From contig JANPBM010000124.1 of the NCBI GenBank assembly GCA_031430435.1, positions 1 to 64,000 of the forward strand: a stretch of DNA of 64,000 bases. The letters run 5' to 3'. Source of the stretch: JANNVK01 sp031430435 (GTDB lineage: Bacteria; Acidobacteriota; Blastocatellia; Pyrinomonadales; Pyrinomonadaceae). The notes below the pieces were generated by a model. That model was not told the origin of the DNA. It worked only from the letters and a program-made list of their open reading frames with translations, and did no database searches. Below, piece after piece: positions 53,239 through 61,929 of the stretch; the stretch's first letter is position 1; every line of letters starts with the position of its first letter. The position numbers and the translations under genes are program-made.

Positions 53239-54489
53239 GTGAAAAAAGCCGACATTTTAATCCTCGGAGCAGGTTGTTCGGGAACATCATTAGCGCATTA
53301 TTTGGAAAGTAAAGGTTATCGAGGCAAGACGGTTTTGCTCGACAGCCGAACAAATTTCGATAATGAGCAACGCTGGTGTACTTGGTCTGAATTGCCTGAT
53401 TCGATGTCCGGTTTAGTCCGAAACAGTTGGAATGAGTGGACGGTTTGCGACCAATCCGGTTCGACAAATCAAACTTCCGACTATTTTTCATACAAACAGA
53501 TTTATGCTCCGGAATTTTTCTCGCAATTTCATTCCAAATGGCAAAATAACGAATCGGGCGTGAAATTAAGTTTGGGCGAAAGAGTCGAACAAATAGCCGA
53601 GAAACCTGAGTTTGTCGAAGTTACGACAAACCTTGAAACTTGGCAGGCAAACCTTGTCTTTGATGCCAGACACAAAGGCAGCATCAATCTTGAATCAATA
53701 AAAAACACTTCGGAAGTTTATCTGCATCAAACGTTTTTGGGTTGGGAAATAGAGTTTCAAAACTCGGTGTTTAATGAGAAAACAGCGACTTTGATGGATT
53801 TCCGCACTGCCCAAATCGACGGCGTGAATTTCATTTATGTCTTGCCGTATTCAAATAAAAAAGCATTGGTTGAAAGTACTTCGTTTAGCGCAAAGCCGCT
53901 TGATTCGGCAAAACACACTTTGGCGTTAAAGAAATATATTGCGGAAAATTACGGCAACAATTTCGTCGTCAAATCAAAAGAATCGGGACAACTTCCGATG
54001 ACTTCGGCAAAATTCCCTTTGAAAACAGGCGAACGAATTCACAGCATCGGAATTGCCGGCGGAAACGCGCGACCTTCCAGCGGTTATGCGTTTCATCGAA
54101 TTCAGCGACAAACTTCGGAAATTGCCGATGCGATTGCGAGCGGAAAAAGTCTGCCGCTAAACTTTGCATCATCAAAATATAATTTCTTCGACGACGTTTT
54201 TCTCAACCTGATTGCGAAAAACCCCGCATCTGCCAAAGACGCATTTATGTTATTATTCGATAAAGTTTCGCCCGATGTTTTAATCCGGTTTTTAACCGAC
54301 GAAAGTTCGTATGCGGACGATTTTGCGATTATTGCGGCGTTGCCGAAAATACTGTTCGGCAAAATCGGACTGCAAAGCATTCTGCGGAAATTAGCGACCA
54401 AAAATGAAATACCAAAGTCATTTACAACTCTACATAATCCCGTGGTTAAGCCTTCTCAGCGGCTGTCTGTTCGGCAAATTGGCGGGTGA
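53239..54489 (+). CDS. crtY: Lycopene beta-cyclase (CrtY-type)
   Basis: 416 residues with a GTG start at 53239 preceded by GGGAG. Flavin-dependent, converts lycopene to beta-carotene. N-terminal dinucleotide fold ADILILGAGCSGTSLAHYLE; DNEQRWCTW (CrtY has WCFW here); GWEIEF, LMDFRTAQ and FIYVLPYSNKKALVESTSFS are family blocks; GGNARPSSGYAFHRIQ is the C-terminal substrate-side signature. It lies 106 bp after the rhodopsin gene and overlaps blh by 86 bp. Confidence 0.93.
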   Translation: MKKADILILGAGCSGTSLAHYLESKGYRGKTVLLDSRTNFDNEQRWCTWSELPDSMSGLVRNSWNEWTVCDQSGSTNQTSDYFSYKQIYAPEFFSQFHSKWQNNESGVKLSLGERVEQIAEKPEFVEVTTNLETWQANLVFDARHKGSINLESIKNTSEVYLHQTFLGWEIEFQNSVFNEKTATLMDFRTAQIDGVNFIYVLPYSNKKALVESTSFSAKPLDSAKHTLALKKYIAENYGNNFVVKSKESGQLPMTSAKFPLKTGERIHSIGIAGGNARPSSGYAFHRIQRQTSEIADAIASGKSLPLNFASSKYNFFDDVFLNLIAKNPASAKDAFMLLFDKVSPDVLIRFLTDESSYADDFAIIAALPKILFGKIGLQSILRKLATKNEIPKSFTTLHNPVVKPSQRLSVRQIGG

Positions 54490-55387
54490 AAACGCTGAAC
54501 TCTATGGAGCGTGGCTTTTAATCGCAAGCGCTTTATTTTTGGGTTTGCCGCACGGAGCATACGATTTTTGGCTTTTGACCGATGCCGCGCAACGAAAAAA
54601 TAACAGTCTGAAACACACAATAAAGTTACTTGTCGGCTATCTTTTGATTGCCTGTTTGATTGTCGGCGTATGGTTTTTCTTTCAAAATTTTGCCATTGTC
54701 GGTTTTTTAGCCTTAACGGTTTGGCATTTCGGCAGCGGCGACGCAGTTTGGGAAACAGCCGATAAAAAAGATTGGATAATCTGTTCGTTCGGACGCGGTT
54801 TTATCTTGATGTTTGCTCCGCTGACTTTTTTTCCGAATCAAAGCGGGGTGGTTTTATCAAAATTAGTTTCGCGTGAAAGCACGGAAGTCGTCGGTTTTCT
54901 GTTAAATTTCGCCCCATATATTTTCGGCTTCGGAACTATTTTAATTTTAATAAACTGCTTTGCGCTCAAATCTGTAAATTCGAGGCTGATTTCGGAAAAA
55001 AACATATTTATTATACTCGAAACTGTTTTATTGATAATTTTCTTTTGGCTCACAACGCCGTTGCTTGCCGTTACGATTTATCTGATCGGAGTTCATTCGT
55101 GGCGGCATTTGTTGCGAATCGGCGTGTACGAAAAAGATGATAAACAATTTGAAAGCACCGGTTTATGGACGACAGTCGGTAAATTTCATCTGCGGGCGTT
55201 GCCGATTACAGTCTTTTCGCTTTTTGGCATCGGACTGATATTTTGGCTGTGGCAACTGCGAATTTCCGAGCTTGCCGATTACACTTCGGCTTATTTGGTT
55301 TTACTTTCCGCCTTGACGGTTCCGCACGCAATTTTGATTACTTGGACTGAATTCCGGCATCAAAAATCGAACATCGCTATTTCATAA
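54404..55387 (+). CDS. blh: Brp/Blh-type beta-carotene 15,15'-dioxygenase
   Basis: 327 residues, about eight membrane helices. Cleaves beta-carotene to two retinals. The iron-binding His motifs are present: GLPHGAYDFWLL (family HGAxD), VWHFGSGD, GVHSWRHL and TVPHAILITWTE. Its ATG lies 86 bp inside crtY; the first helix (YIIPWLSLLSGCLFG) needs that start, so the overlap seems real. It completes the rhodopsin-crtY-blh unit. The C-terminus ends shortly after the last His motif, as in other Blh proteins. Confidence 0.93.
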   Translation: MKYQSHLQLYIIPWLSLLSGCLFGKLAGENAELYGAWLLIASALFLGLPHGAYDFWLLTDAAQRKNNSLKHTIKLLVGYLLIACLIVGVWFFFQNFAIVGFLALTVWHFGSGDAVWETADKKDWIICSFGRGFILMFAPLTFFPNQSGVVLSKLVSRESTEVVGFLLNFAPYIFGFGTILILINCFALKSVNSRLISEKNIFIILETVLLIIFFWLTTPLLAVTIYLIGVHSWRHLLRIGVYEKDDKQFESTGLWTTVGKFHLRALPITVFSLFGIGLIFWLWQLRISELADYTSAYLVLLSALTVPHAILITWTEFRHQKSNIAIS

Positions 55388-55426
55388 ATAACTTCGGCAA
55401 GAATCAAGAAAAGTTTTGTCGCCGAT

Positions 55427-55454
55427 TTGTTACTTGTTAAATCACAAGTATAAT
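55427..55454 (+). promoter_or_regulatory. fumC promoter
   Basis: TTGTTA (55427-55432), 16-bp spacer, perfect TATAAT (55449-55454), 48 bp before the fumC ATG. Confidence 0.65.
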
Positions 55455-55501
55455 CAGCCTTGTAAATAAATAATCAAACCAATTCAAAAATTTTAACAAC
55501 T

Positions 55502-56905
55502 ATGTCGGAAACAAATAAAAATACACGCATTGAAACAGATTCGATGGGCGAAATCGCCGTTGAATCAGACAACTATTGGGGTGCTCAAACCGAGCGTTCG
55601 CTGCATCATTTCAACATCGGATTCGACGTGATGCCGCGTGAAATGATTCGGGCTTTAGGAATTTTGAAAAAAGCCGCGGCGATTACAAATCACGAACTTA
55701 AATCGAATCTTTTGACGAAAGAAAAGCTCGATTTGATTGTCAAAGCCGCCGATGAAGTTATCGAAGGCAACTTGGACGCGCACTTTCCGCTCAGAGTTTG
55801 GCAGACGGGAAGCGGAACGCAAACCAATATGAACGCCAACGAAGTTATCTCGAATCGGGCGATTGAAATTGCGGGCGGAACAATGGGCAGCAAAACGCCC
55901 GTGCATCCGAACGACGACGTAAATATGTCGCAATCGTCGAACGACACTTTTCCGACCGCGATGTATATTGCTGCGGCAGAACGACTCAACGCTTTGATTC
56001 CGACCGTGCAAACTGTTTGCGAAGCGATTGACGCAAAAGCAAAAGAGTTCGCCGATGTCGTCAAAATCGGTCGGACGCATCTGCAAGACGCAACGCCGAT
56101 GACAGTCGGGCAAGAATTCGGCGGTTGGGCAAGTTTGATTGAACGCGACATTGAACGGCTGAAAATGGTTATGAACGGACTTTTAGATTTGGCAATCGGC
56201 GGAACTGCGGTCGGCACGGGCTTGAATTCGCATCCGCTGTTTGCCGATAAAGCCGCCGCGCGCATTGCCGAACTGACAGGTTTGCCGTTCAAAGCGCATC
56301 CGAATAAATTTGCCGCGCTTTCCGCTCACGACGAAGTTGTTTTTGCGTCGGGCGCGTTAAAAACTTTGGCGTGTTCGTTGATGAAAATTGCGAACGACGT
56401 GCGTTGGCTGGCTTCGGGACCGCGTTGCGGAATCGGCGAAATTTCTCTGCCCGAAAATGAACCGGGAAGTTCGATTATGCCCGGCAAAGTTAATCCGACT
56501 CAATCGGAAGCGATGACGATGGTTGCCGCCCAAGTACTCGGTAACGATGCCGCGATTGGGTTTGCGGGTTCGCAAGGTAATTTTGAACTCAATGTTTTCA
56601 AACCTGTCATGATTCATAATTTTTTGCATTCCGTCAGATTATTGAACGATGCTTGTAAAGGTTTTGTCGAATTTTGCGTCAACGGAATCGAGCTGAACCG
56701 TCCGCAAATAGAGCATTATTTACAAGATTCGCTGATGCTCGTTACGGCTTTGAATCAACATATCGGCTATGATAAAGCGTCAAAAATCGCCAAAAACGCG
56801 CATAAAAAAGGTTTGAAACTCAAAGAATCCGCGTTGGAATTAGGTTATTTGACGGCGGAAGAATTTGATATGTGGGTTGTCCCGGCAGATATGACTCATC
56901 CGTAA
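55502..56905 (+). CDS. fumC: Class II fumarate hydratase
   Basis: 467 residues, standard for the heat-stable iron-free fumarase. Interconverts fumarate and malate. Blocks: TGSGTQTNMNANEV (102-115), HPNDDVNMSQSSNDTFPTA, GRTHLQDATP with catalytic His193, and the superfamily signature GSSIMPGKVNPTQ (322-334) containing the catalytic Ser loop. Nothing unusual. Own promoter and terminator. Confidence 0.97.
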   Translation: MSETNKNTRIETDSMGEIAVESDNYWGAQTERSLHHFNIGFDVMPREMIRALGILKKAAAITNHELKSNLLTKEKLDLIVKAADEVIEGNLDAHFPLRVWQTGSGTQTNMNANEVISNRAIEIAGGTMGSKTPVHPNDDVNMSQSSNDTFPTAMYIAAAERLNALIPTVQTVCEAIDAKAKEFADVVKIGRTHLQDATPMTVGQEFGGWASLIERDIERLKMVMNGLLDLAIGGTAVGTGLNSHPLFADKAAARIAELTGLPFKAHPNKFAALSAHDEVVFASGALKTLACSLMKIANDVRWLASGPRCGIGEISLPENEPGSSIMPGKVNPTQSEAMTMVAAQVLGNDAAIGFAGSQGNFELNVFKPVMIHNFLHSVRLLNDACKGFVEFCVNGIELNRPQIEHYLQDSLMLVTALNQHIGYDKASKIAKNAHKKGLKLKESALELGYLTAEEFDMWVVPADMTHP

Positions 56906-56971
56906 GAAATCCCGGCTTAGATTGTTAATTGTCTGCCGCAACGGCGATGGCTTGGTGTTTCTGCTCCGGAT

Positions 56972-56997
56972 AAACCGAAAGAAAGTGACCGGTTTTT
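56972..56997 (+). terminator. Probable terminator after fumC
   Basis: Stem AAACCG / CGGTTT (56972-56977 with 56990-56995) and a short T-run, ~65 bp after the stop. Confidence 0.5.
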
Positions 56998-57041
56998 ATG
57001 AAAATACTTCTAAAATCCGTTCCCCGTTTTTGCCTTAAAAC

Positions 57042-57548
57042 TTACTTTCTTTCTCGCAAAACTTTCAACGGATTAAAATCGTCCGGCGTAACTTTTAAAC
57101 CTTCTTCGAGTTCGTTTTTAAGTTCGGCGGGCGTTTTCATTTGCAGATTTATGTCGTCCGATTTGAAGTTTCGGTCAATTTTATTGACGATTTCTAAACT
57201 TTGTTTGTAAAGATTGTTGTCGCTGTAAACTTTGCCGAAACCTTGCCGATAAAAACTGTAAGCAATGTAGAACTGCGTTTTGTCGTCGCGTTTTTCGGTG
57301 TCGGCTTGGTTGAAAAAATCTCTTGCGACCGCGTAATTTTCGTTGCGAAACTGCGACAAACCTTCGTCAAATTTAACTTTATTTACTTCGTAAGTTCCCA
57401 CAGTTACAGTCGCTTTCGTTACGGCTTCGACCAAATTTTTCGGCTCGGAAACATAAAGCCAAACAATGAACGCGCCGAAAATTATTATCAGTATAATTCC
57501 GGAAATTTGGATATGTTTTTCGTTCATCTGTAAATATTTTCTCCGCAT
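57042..57548 (-). CDS. Single-pass membrane protein with TPR-like region
   Basis: 168 residues (161 if it begins at the second Met, 57527). One transmembrane helix (about 16-33: IILIIIFGAFIVWLYV) and then a periplasmic helical region where EGLSQFRNENYAVARDFFNQAD and TQFYIAYSFYRQGFGKVY form a TPR-like helix pair. Unknown role. It faces away from the TPR-thioredoxin gene, with a 174-bp divergent gap. Confidence 0.65.
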   Translation of the reverse strand: MRRKYLQMNEKHIQISGIILIIIFGAFIVWLYVSEPKNLVEAVTKATVTVGTYEVNKVKFDEGLSQFRNENYAVARDFFNQADTEKRDDKTQFYIAYSFYRQGFGKVYSDNNLYKQSLEIVNKIDRNFKSDDINLQMKTPAELKNELEEGLKVTPDDFNPLKVLRERK

Positions 57549-57722
57549 CCGGAACTTTTTCCGTTAAACGGCATCTAACTATATTATCGTCTGCAACTAT
57601 AAAAATAAATTTAACACTTTTTTACGTCAAATTAGTGTGGAAAACTCTCCTTAGTTTAATTTATTTTGGACAGATTGCACCCGATAATAAATTAAAAAAT
57701 CTAAAAATAAGGAAAAAAATTA

Positions 57723-59909
57723 ATGAGGAAACTCCTGATATTGTTGTCGTTCATTTTCTTGACGGCTTTTTCGGCGTTCGCGCAAACCGAGAAAGATGCC
57801 GTCGGCGTGTTGAAAACTTATTATGTTCTGAGAGATTACGAAAACGGCATGGATGCCGGAAAAACTCTGCTCGAAAAATTTCCCGATAACTCCGAAGTTC
57901 AAATGTGGCAGATTTTGAATATGTCTCGCGGCGGCGATCCGCAAGATGCCGTTAAATTTGCCGAAGATTTATTGGTCAAAAAGCCCGACGATAAGGCTTT
58001 GTTATACGCGTTGGCATCGGCAAAATCTCGTATTCGCCAACCTGACGTAATCAAAGAAGCCATTACAATTACCGACAAACTTCTGCTTGCTTCGCCGCAA
58101 AACGAAGATTATATTTTTCTTAAAATAACTCTTTTGGGTTCAATCGCCGAAACCGGCAAAGCCGAAGAAATCTTAAATGCCAATGAATCACTGTTAAAAA
58201 CAAAACCCGATTATTTACTCAAAAAAGCCGAGGTTTTTAATCTTCAAAATAAAAAAGAAGAAAGTTTTGCTTTGTTGATTGAAGCCCAAAAATCGAATCC
58301 TGAAAATGTTTCCGCGTTTTATTTACACGCCGCTTGGTTAGTGCGGGACAAACGTTTTGCCGAAGCAATCGCACCTTTGGAAACCGCGATAAAACTTTCG
58401 CCGAATTCTTTTCAAATCAGAAACGCCTATTGGAATGCGGTCGTGAAAGACGAAAAAAACACCGACGAAACCGAGAAAAAAGATAAAGTTTTCGCCGATA
58501 TAAATGCTTTTACCAAAACGATTAAAACGAGTCCGAAAATACTTTTAAGAATCTCGGACGTTCTGGAATCGCTGAAAATACCCGACAAACAAAAGGAATT
58601 TGAAGATATTATTATCGCTAAATATCCAATGAGCGAAGAAACCGAAACGATTTTGTCCGACCGAATCGAGAAAAAAGTATTTGAAGCAAAATTTGGAGCA
58701 ATCGATTTAAGTTCGATGTCCGGCGGAATGACGCTCAAACCCAAAAGTGGTAAATCAGATGCTAAAGAAACAGTGGAAATTGCCAAAATGTGCCGCGATT
58801 TTATTGCTCGTCCGAAGCATTTTGACAATAATCTGCTGATTGGTGCTTATGAAAAACTGCTTGACGTTGTGCAGGACGATAAAAAGGTGAGCAATGCGGA
58901 AGTTTTAAGCATCGCCGATTCCGCCGGCAAAATTCAGCCTTCAAGCAGAATGAAAGGAAACACTTTTTCAAGTAATCCGAACGAGCATTTTTTAACGATT
59001 GCCCGCATTCTGAACAATCGCAGTTTGTTTGTTGATGCCGAAAAATACGCCCGAATCGGTCTGACAAAATTAGGGCAAAAAGTTGAGATGCCCGAAGTAT
59101 TGCGTCAGGCAATGGCAAGATTCGGCGATCTCGAATCAGGCAATAAAGCTAGGTTACTCAATGAATTAGGTAAATCTTTGCTGAAACAAAAAAAGGTTGA
59201 CGAAGCCGAAAAGGAATTGCTTAAATCCGTTGAACTTTCAAAAGACTACAATCAAGCCTTTTTCTTGCTTGGTGAACTTTACGAAGGTAAAAACGACCTC
59301 GAAAAAGCAGAAAATAATTACCGCGAAGGTTACGCTTCAATGCCGAGCAAAGAGCAAAACTTCGATAAATTGAAAAATGTTTATCAAAAAAGACGCGGAA
59401 ATTCGGAAGGCTACGAAGCGTATATTACCGAAATTAAAAAAATTCAAACGGAAAAACGCAAGCAAACGGTTACATCTCAAAAAGACCCGATGCAAAGACC
59501 TTTGCCGCCATTTTCTTTAAAAACTTTGGACGGCAAAATTGTTTCTTCCGCCGATTTGAAAGGCAAAGTTGTCCTTATTAATTTTTGGGCGACTTGGTGT
59601 GTTCCGTGTCTTCAAGAAATGCCCGAACTTGTCGCGCTTCGCGATAAATACAAAGAAAATAAAGACTTTGTGTTTCTGACAATCAACAGTTTGGAAGATG
59701 CCGCACTCGTGAAAAAGTTTGTGGCGGATAAAAAATTCGTTTTACCGCTTCTTTTGAGCGAAAATTATACTGTCAACAATGCCGTTTTCAGTCTTCCGAC
59801 AACTTGGTTTATTGATAAGCAAGGCAAAATTGCATATTCTAAATCGGGTTATTCGTCGGCGGGAATTTTTGAAGAATTCGGTTGGCGGATCGACGAACTT
59901 TTGAAATAG
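57723..59909 (+). CDS. Secreted TPR protein fused to a TlpA-like thioredoxin
   Basis: 728 residues. Signal peptide RKLLILLSFIFLTAFSAFA (1-20). Residues 25-280 and 420-570 are TPR-like helical repeats (NPENVSAFYLHAAWLVRDKRF; DYNQAFFLLGELYEGKNDLEKAENNY). The C-terminal 130 residues are a thioredoxin-fold domain: KGKVVLINFWATWCVPCLQEMPEL with a WCVPC redox motif, and a cis-Pro loop in SLPTTWFID. The fusion suggests a periplasmic thiol reductase or isomerase delivered to specific client proteins by the TPR part. First of three tightly spaced genes. Confidence 0.88.
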   Translation: MRKLLILLSFIFLTAFSAFAQTEKDAVGVLKTYYVLRDYENGMDAGKTLLEKFPDNSEVQMWQILNMSRGGDPQDAVKFAEDLLVKKPDDKALLYALASAKSRIRQPDVIKEAITITDKLLLASPQNEDYIFLKITLLGSIAETGKAEEILNANESLLKTKPDYLLKKAEVFNLQNKKEESFALLIEAQKSNPENVSAFYLHAAWLVRDKRFAEAIAPLETAIKLSPNSFQIRNAYWNAVVKDEKNTDETEKKDKVFADINAFTKTIKTSPKILLRISDVLESLKIPDKQKEFEDIIIAKYPMSEETETILSDRIEKKVFEAKFGAIDLSSMSGGMTLKPKSGKSDAKETVEIAKMCRDFIARPKHFDNNLLIGAYEKLLDVVQDDKKVSNAEVLSIADSAGKIQPSSRMKGNTFSSNPNEHFLTIARILNNRSLFVDAEKYARIGLTKLGQKVEMPEVLRQAMARFGDLESGNKARLLNELGKSLLKQKKVDEAEKELLKSVELSKDYNQAFFLLGELYEGKNDLEKAENNYREGYASMPSKEQNFDKLKNVYQKRRGNSEGYEAYITEIKKIQTEKRKQTVTSQKDPMQRPLPPFSLKTLDGKIVSSADLKGKVVLINFWATWCVPCLQEMPELVALRDKYKENKDFVFLTINSLEDAALVKKFVADKKFVLPLLLSENYTVNNAVFSLPTTWFIDKQGKIAYSKSGYSSAGIFEEFGWRIDELLK

Positions 59910-59921
59910 GAACATTATTTT

Positions 59922-60743
59922 ATGCTTAACAAATTATTTGTTTTTGCATTTTTACTGATTTCGGTCGGCTGCACAAAGGCTCAATCTGTTGTGCAGCCAA
60001 CGCCGAAATCAGTCGAAACAGTTGCAAAAATTAAAAATTCCGCTAAAGTTATCCACGTTTTGGTTGCCTTGTGCGACAACGAATTTCAAGGCATTGTGCC
60101 GGTTCCCGCATTTTTGGGCAACGGCGAAGATACGGTCAAAAATCTTTATTGGGGAGCAATGTACGGTGTCAAAACTTACTTTTCAAAAAGCAAAAGTTGG
60201 ACAAAAATCGAGACAATCGCCAACCCGAAAGAAAATGTGCTTGAACGAATTATCTTTAAACACAAACTGCAAAATGTTTATCTTGTCGCCGATGCGTATC
60301 GCGGGAGCAAGATGCGTGAAACAATCGACGATTTTTTCTCCGCGACCACAGGCGAAAAACTCGAAAATGTAAAAATCGGCAATGAAACTTTGCAAATTCT
60401 CGGCAGCGCGAATTTGATTGCCTTTGTCGGACACGACGGGTTGATGGATTTTAAGCTCGAAAAAGAATTGGTCAAAAAGGATGACGACAAACGCGAGGCG
60501 ATTGTTTTGGCGTGTGCCTCGCGACAGTATTTCGGCGAACATTTAAGGAAAACAAACGCCGTTCCGCTGGTTTGGACATCAAATTTAATGGCTCCCGAAG
60601 CGTATATTCTGCACGATGCCTTGGACGGTTGGGTAAACGGCGAAACAAATGAACAAATTCGGGTTCGCGCCGCGTCCGCGTATTCCAAATTTCAGAGAAT
60701 CAGTATAAAATCAGCGAAGAATCTTCTCGTAACAGGTTATTAA
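59922..60743 (+). CDS. Lipoprotein of unknown function
   Basis: 273 residues. Signal peptide with a lipobox (LLISVGC, Cys17), so it is membrane-anchored. The mature protein has an alpha/beta look: KVIHVLVALCDNEFQGIVPV, LYWGAMYGVKTYFSKS, NVYLVADAYRGSKM, NLIAFVGHDGLMDF, EAIVLACASRQYFGEHL, VPLVWTSNLMAPEAYILHDALDGWV. The pattern resembles a caspase-like/CHAT alpha-beta sandwich (an HDG and a later AC pair), but this is a guess. It is 12 bp after the thioredoxin-fusion gene and 3 bp before the TonB-like gene. Confidence 0.65.
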   Translation: MLNKLFVFAFLLISVGCTKAQSVVQPTPKSVETVAKIKNSAKVIHVLVALCDNEFQGIVPVPAFLGNGEDTVKNLYWGAMYGVKTYFSKSKSWTKIETIANPKENVLERIIFKHKLQNVYLVADAYRGSKMRETIDDFFSATTGEKLENVKIGNETLQILGSANLIAFVGHDGLMDFKLEKELVKKDDDKREAIVLACASRQYFGEHLRKTNAVPLVWTSNLMAPEAYILHDALDGWVNGETNEQIRVRAASAYSKFQRISIKSAKNLLVTGY

Positions 60744-60746
60744 AAT

Positions 60747-61670
60747 ATGAAAACTTTACGATTTTTACTCGCCGTATTTTTATTTGCCGCATTTTCTTTC
60801 GCCCAAGAAGCCAAAAAAGACGATTGGTTTCGCATTCAAAGCGACGACGGCGAATTTTCGATTGAAGTTCCTGCCAAGTATGGTTATTTCTACTACAAAG
60901 AGGGAACATCAGTCGGCAATTTGAGCGAAAGTTATAACATTACCGAAATGAGCGTATTTAATTCATACGCCGAACATACCTTGCTGAGTTTTGAAAGTTA
61001 TAAAGGTTCAAAAAAAGCACTTGATGTTATTGCAGATAATGATAAAGAGTTTGCGAAATGGCAAAAAACTTCTGTGGATTGGTCTGAAATTAAAAAAGAC
61101 GGCTTCAAAATTAAACAGCTGATTATTAAAAGCGAAAAGCAATATACCGTAAGACAGTATTTCTACTCTAAAAATAATATTTATCTTCTGATTGCTTCGT
61201 CACATTCAGGTGAAACTCAAGCAATGAAGCGTTTTTTTGATGCTTTGACTTTTAAGCCTGATGTTAATAGTGAATTGCTTTCAAACGAGTCAAGATTTTC
61301 GCGTCTTAAAGCAACCGATATTTCCTACTTGGAAGAATTGGAAGATAAAAAATCTTCTTCCAAACCAAAGCCGTCAACCACACCAAAGCTCGCCGACTCA
61401 AACGTGAAGATGTTTTTGATTCTTACCCAACCAAGAGCAAGTTATACTGAATCTGCGAGAAAGGCAGGATTAAACGGTGTAGTTCGACTTAAGGTGATTT
61501 TTTCGGAATTTGGACAAATTACAAAGATAGTTGTGCGTAGAGCATTAAAATACGGTTTAGTCCATAACGCAATATTGGCGGCAATGCGTATCAAAATTCT
61601 TCCGCCGGAAAATGACGGCAAACCGGTCGCAACCGAAAAAACAATCGAATATAGATTTTCGCTTTATTGA
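60747..61670 (+). CDS. Secreted protein with TonB C-terminal domain
   Basis: 307 residues. Signal peptide KTLRFLLAVFLFAAFSFA, a beta-rich domain (20-165) resembling PsbP/DUF1795-like lipid-handling folds, a Lys/Ser/Pro linker (205-225), then a C-terminal TonB-like domain: ESARKAGLNGVVRLKVIFSEFGQITKIVVRR and ILPPENDGKPVATEKTIEYRF. TonB normally has a membrane anchor; here the signal peptide may be cleaved, leaving the TonB domain as a periplasmic binding module. Third gene of the operon beginning at 57723. The window's last gene also begins as a secreted protein with a related beta-rich start. Confidence 0.8.
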   Translation: MKTLRFLLAVFLFAAFSFAQEAKKDDWFRIQSDDGEFSIEVPAKYGYFYYKEGTSVGNLSESYNITEMSVFNSYAEHTLLSFESYKGSKKALDVIADNDKEFAKWQKTSVDWSEIKKDGFKIKQLIIKSEKQYTVRQYFYSKNNIYLLIASSHSGETQAMKRFFDALTFKPDVNSELLSNESRFSRLKATDISYLEELEDKKSSSKPKPSTTPKLADSNVKMFLILTQPRASYTESARKAGLNGVVRLKVIFSEFGQITKIVVRRALKYGLVHNAILAAMRIKILPPENDGKPVATEKTIEYRFSLY

Positions 61671-61704
61671 TGACACGGAACGATTTTTTGTCGCCCGTGA
61701 ATGA

Positions 61705-61872
61705 TTCCTTGTGTCCACGGAATGCCGGACGGACTCCCGTGAGACGTTCGCTCAGTTCAGCGAGACTCTCACGGGCGACACGGAAGCGTTCCTTGTGTCC
61801 ACGGAATGCGGGACGGGCGACACGGAAGCGTTCCTTGTGTTCACGGAAGCGTTCACGGGCGTACTTTTATCG
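61705..61872. repeat. Degenerate 42-bp tandem repeat, about four units
   Basis: Units start at 61705, 61747, 61789 and 61831. Units 1, 3 and 4 share TTCCTTGTGT(C/T)CACGGAA; units 2 and 3 share CGGGCGACACGGAAGCG. Period 42 bp, as in the unrelated repeat at 43554, but a different sequence. It fills most of the 259-bp gap between the TonB-like and amidohydrolase genes. Short frames through it are open by periodicity and were not called. Confidence 0.75.
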
Positions 61873-61929
61873 CAGATTGTCTTCAGTTTCTTGCAATTTG
61901 CGTCAAACAAACTATAATTCGTAACCAAT

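Noticed and set aside
61667..61924. 85-codon open frame through the 61.7-kb repeat
   Set aside because: Open only because a 42-bp period preserves frame; several frames are open at once, with no ribosome site and low-complexity product.
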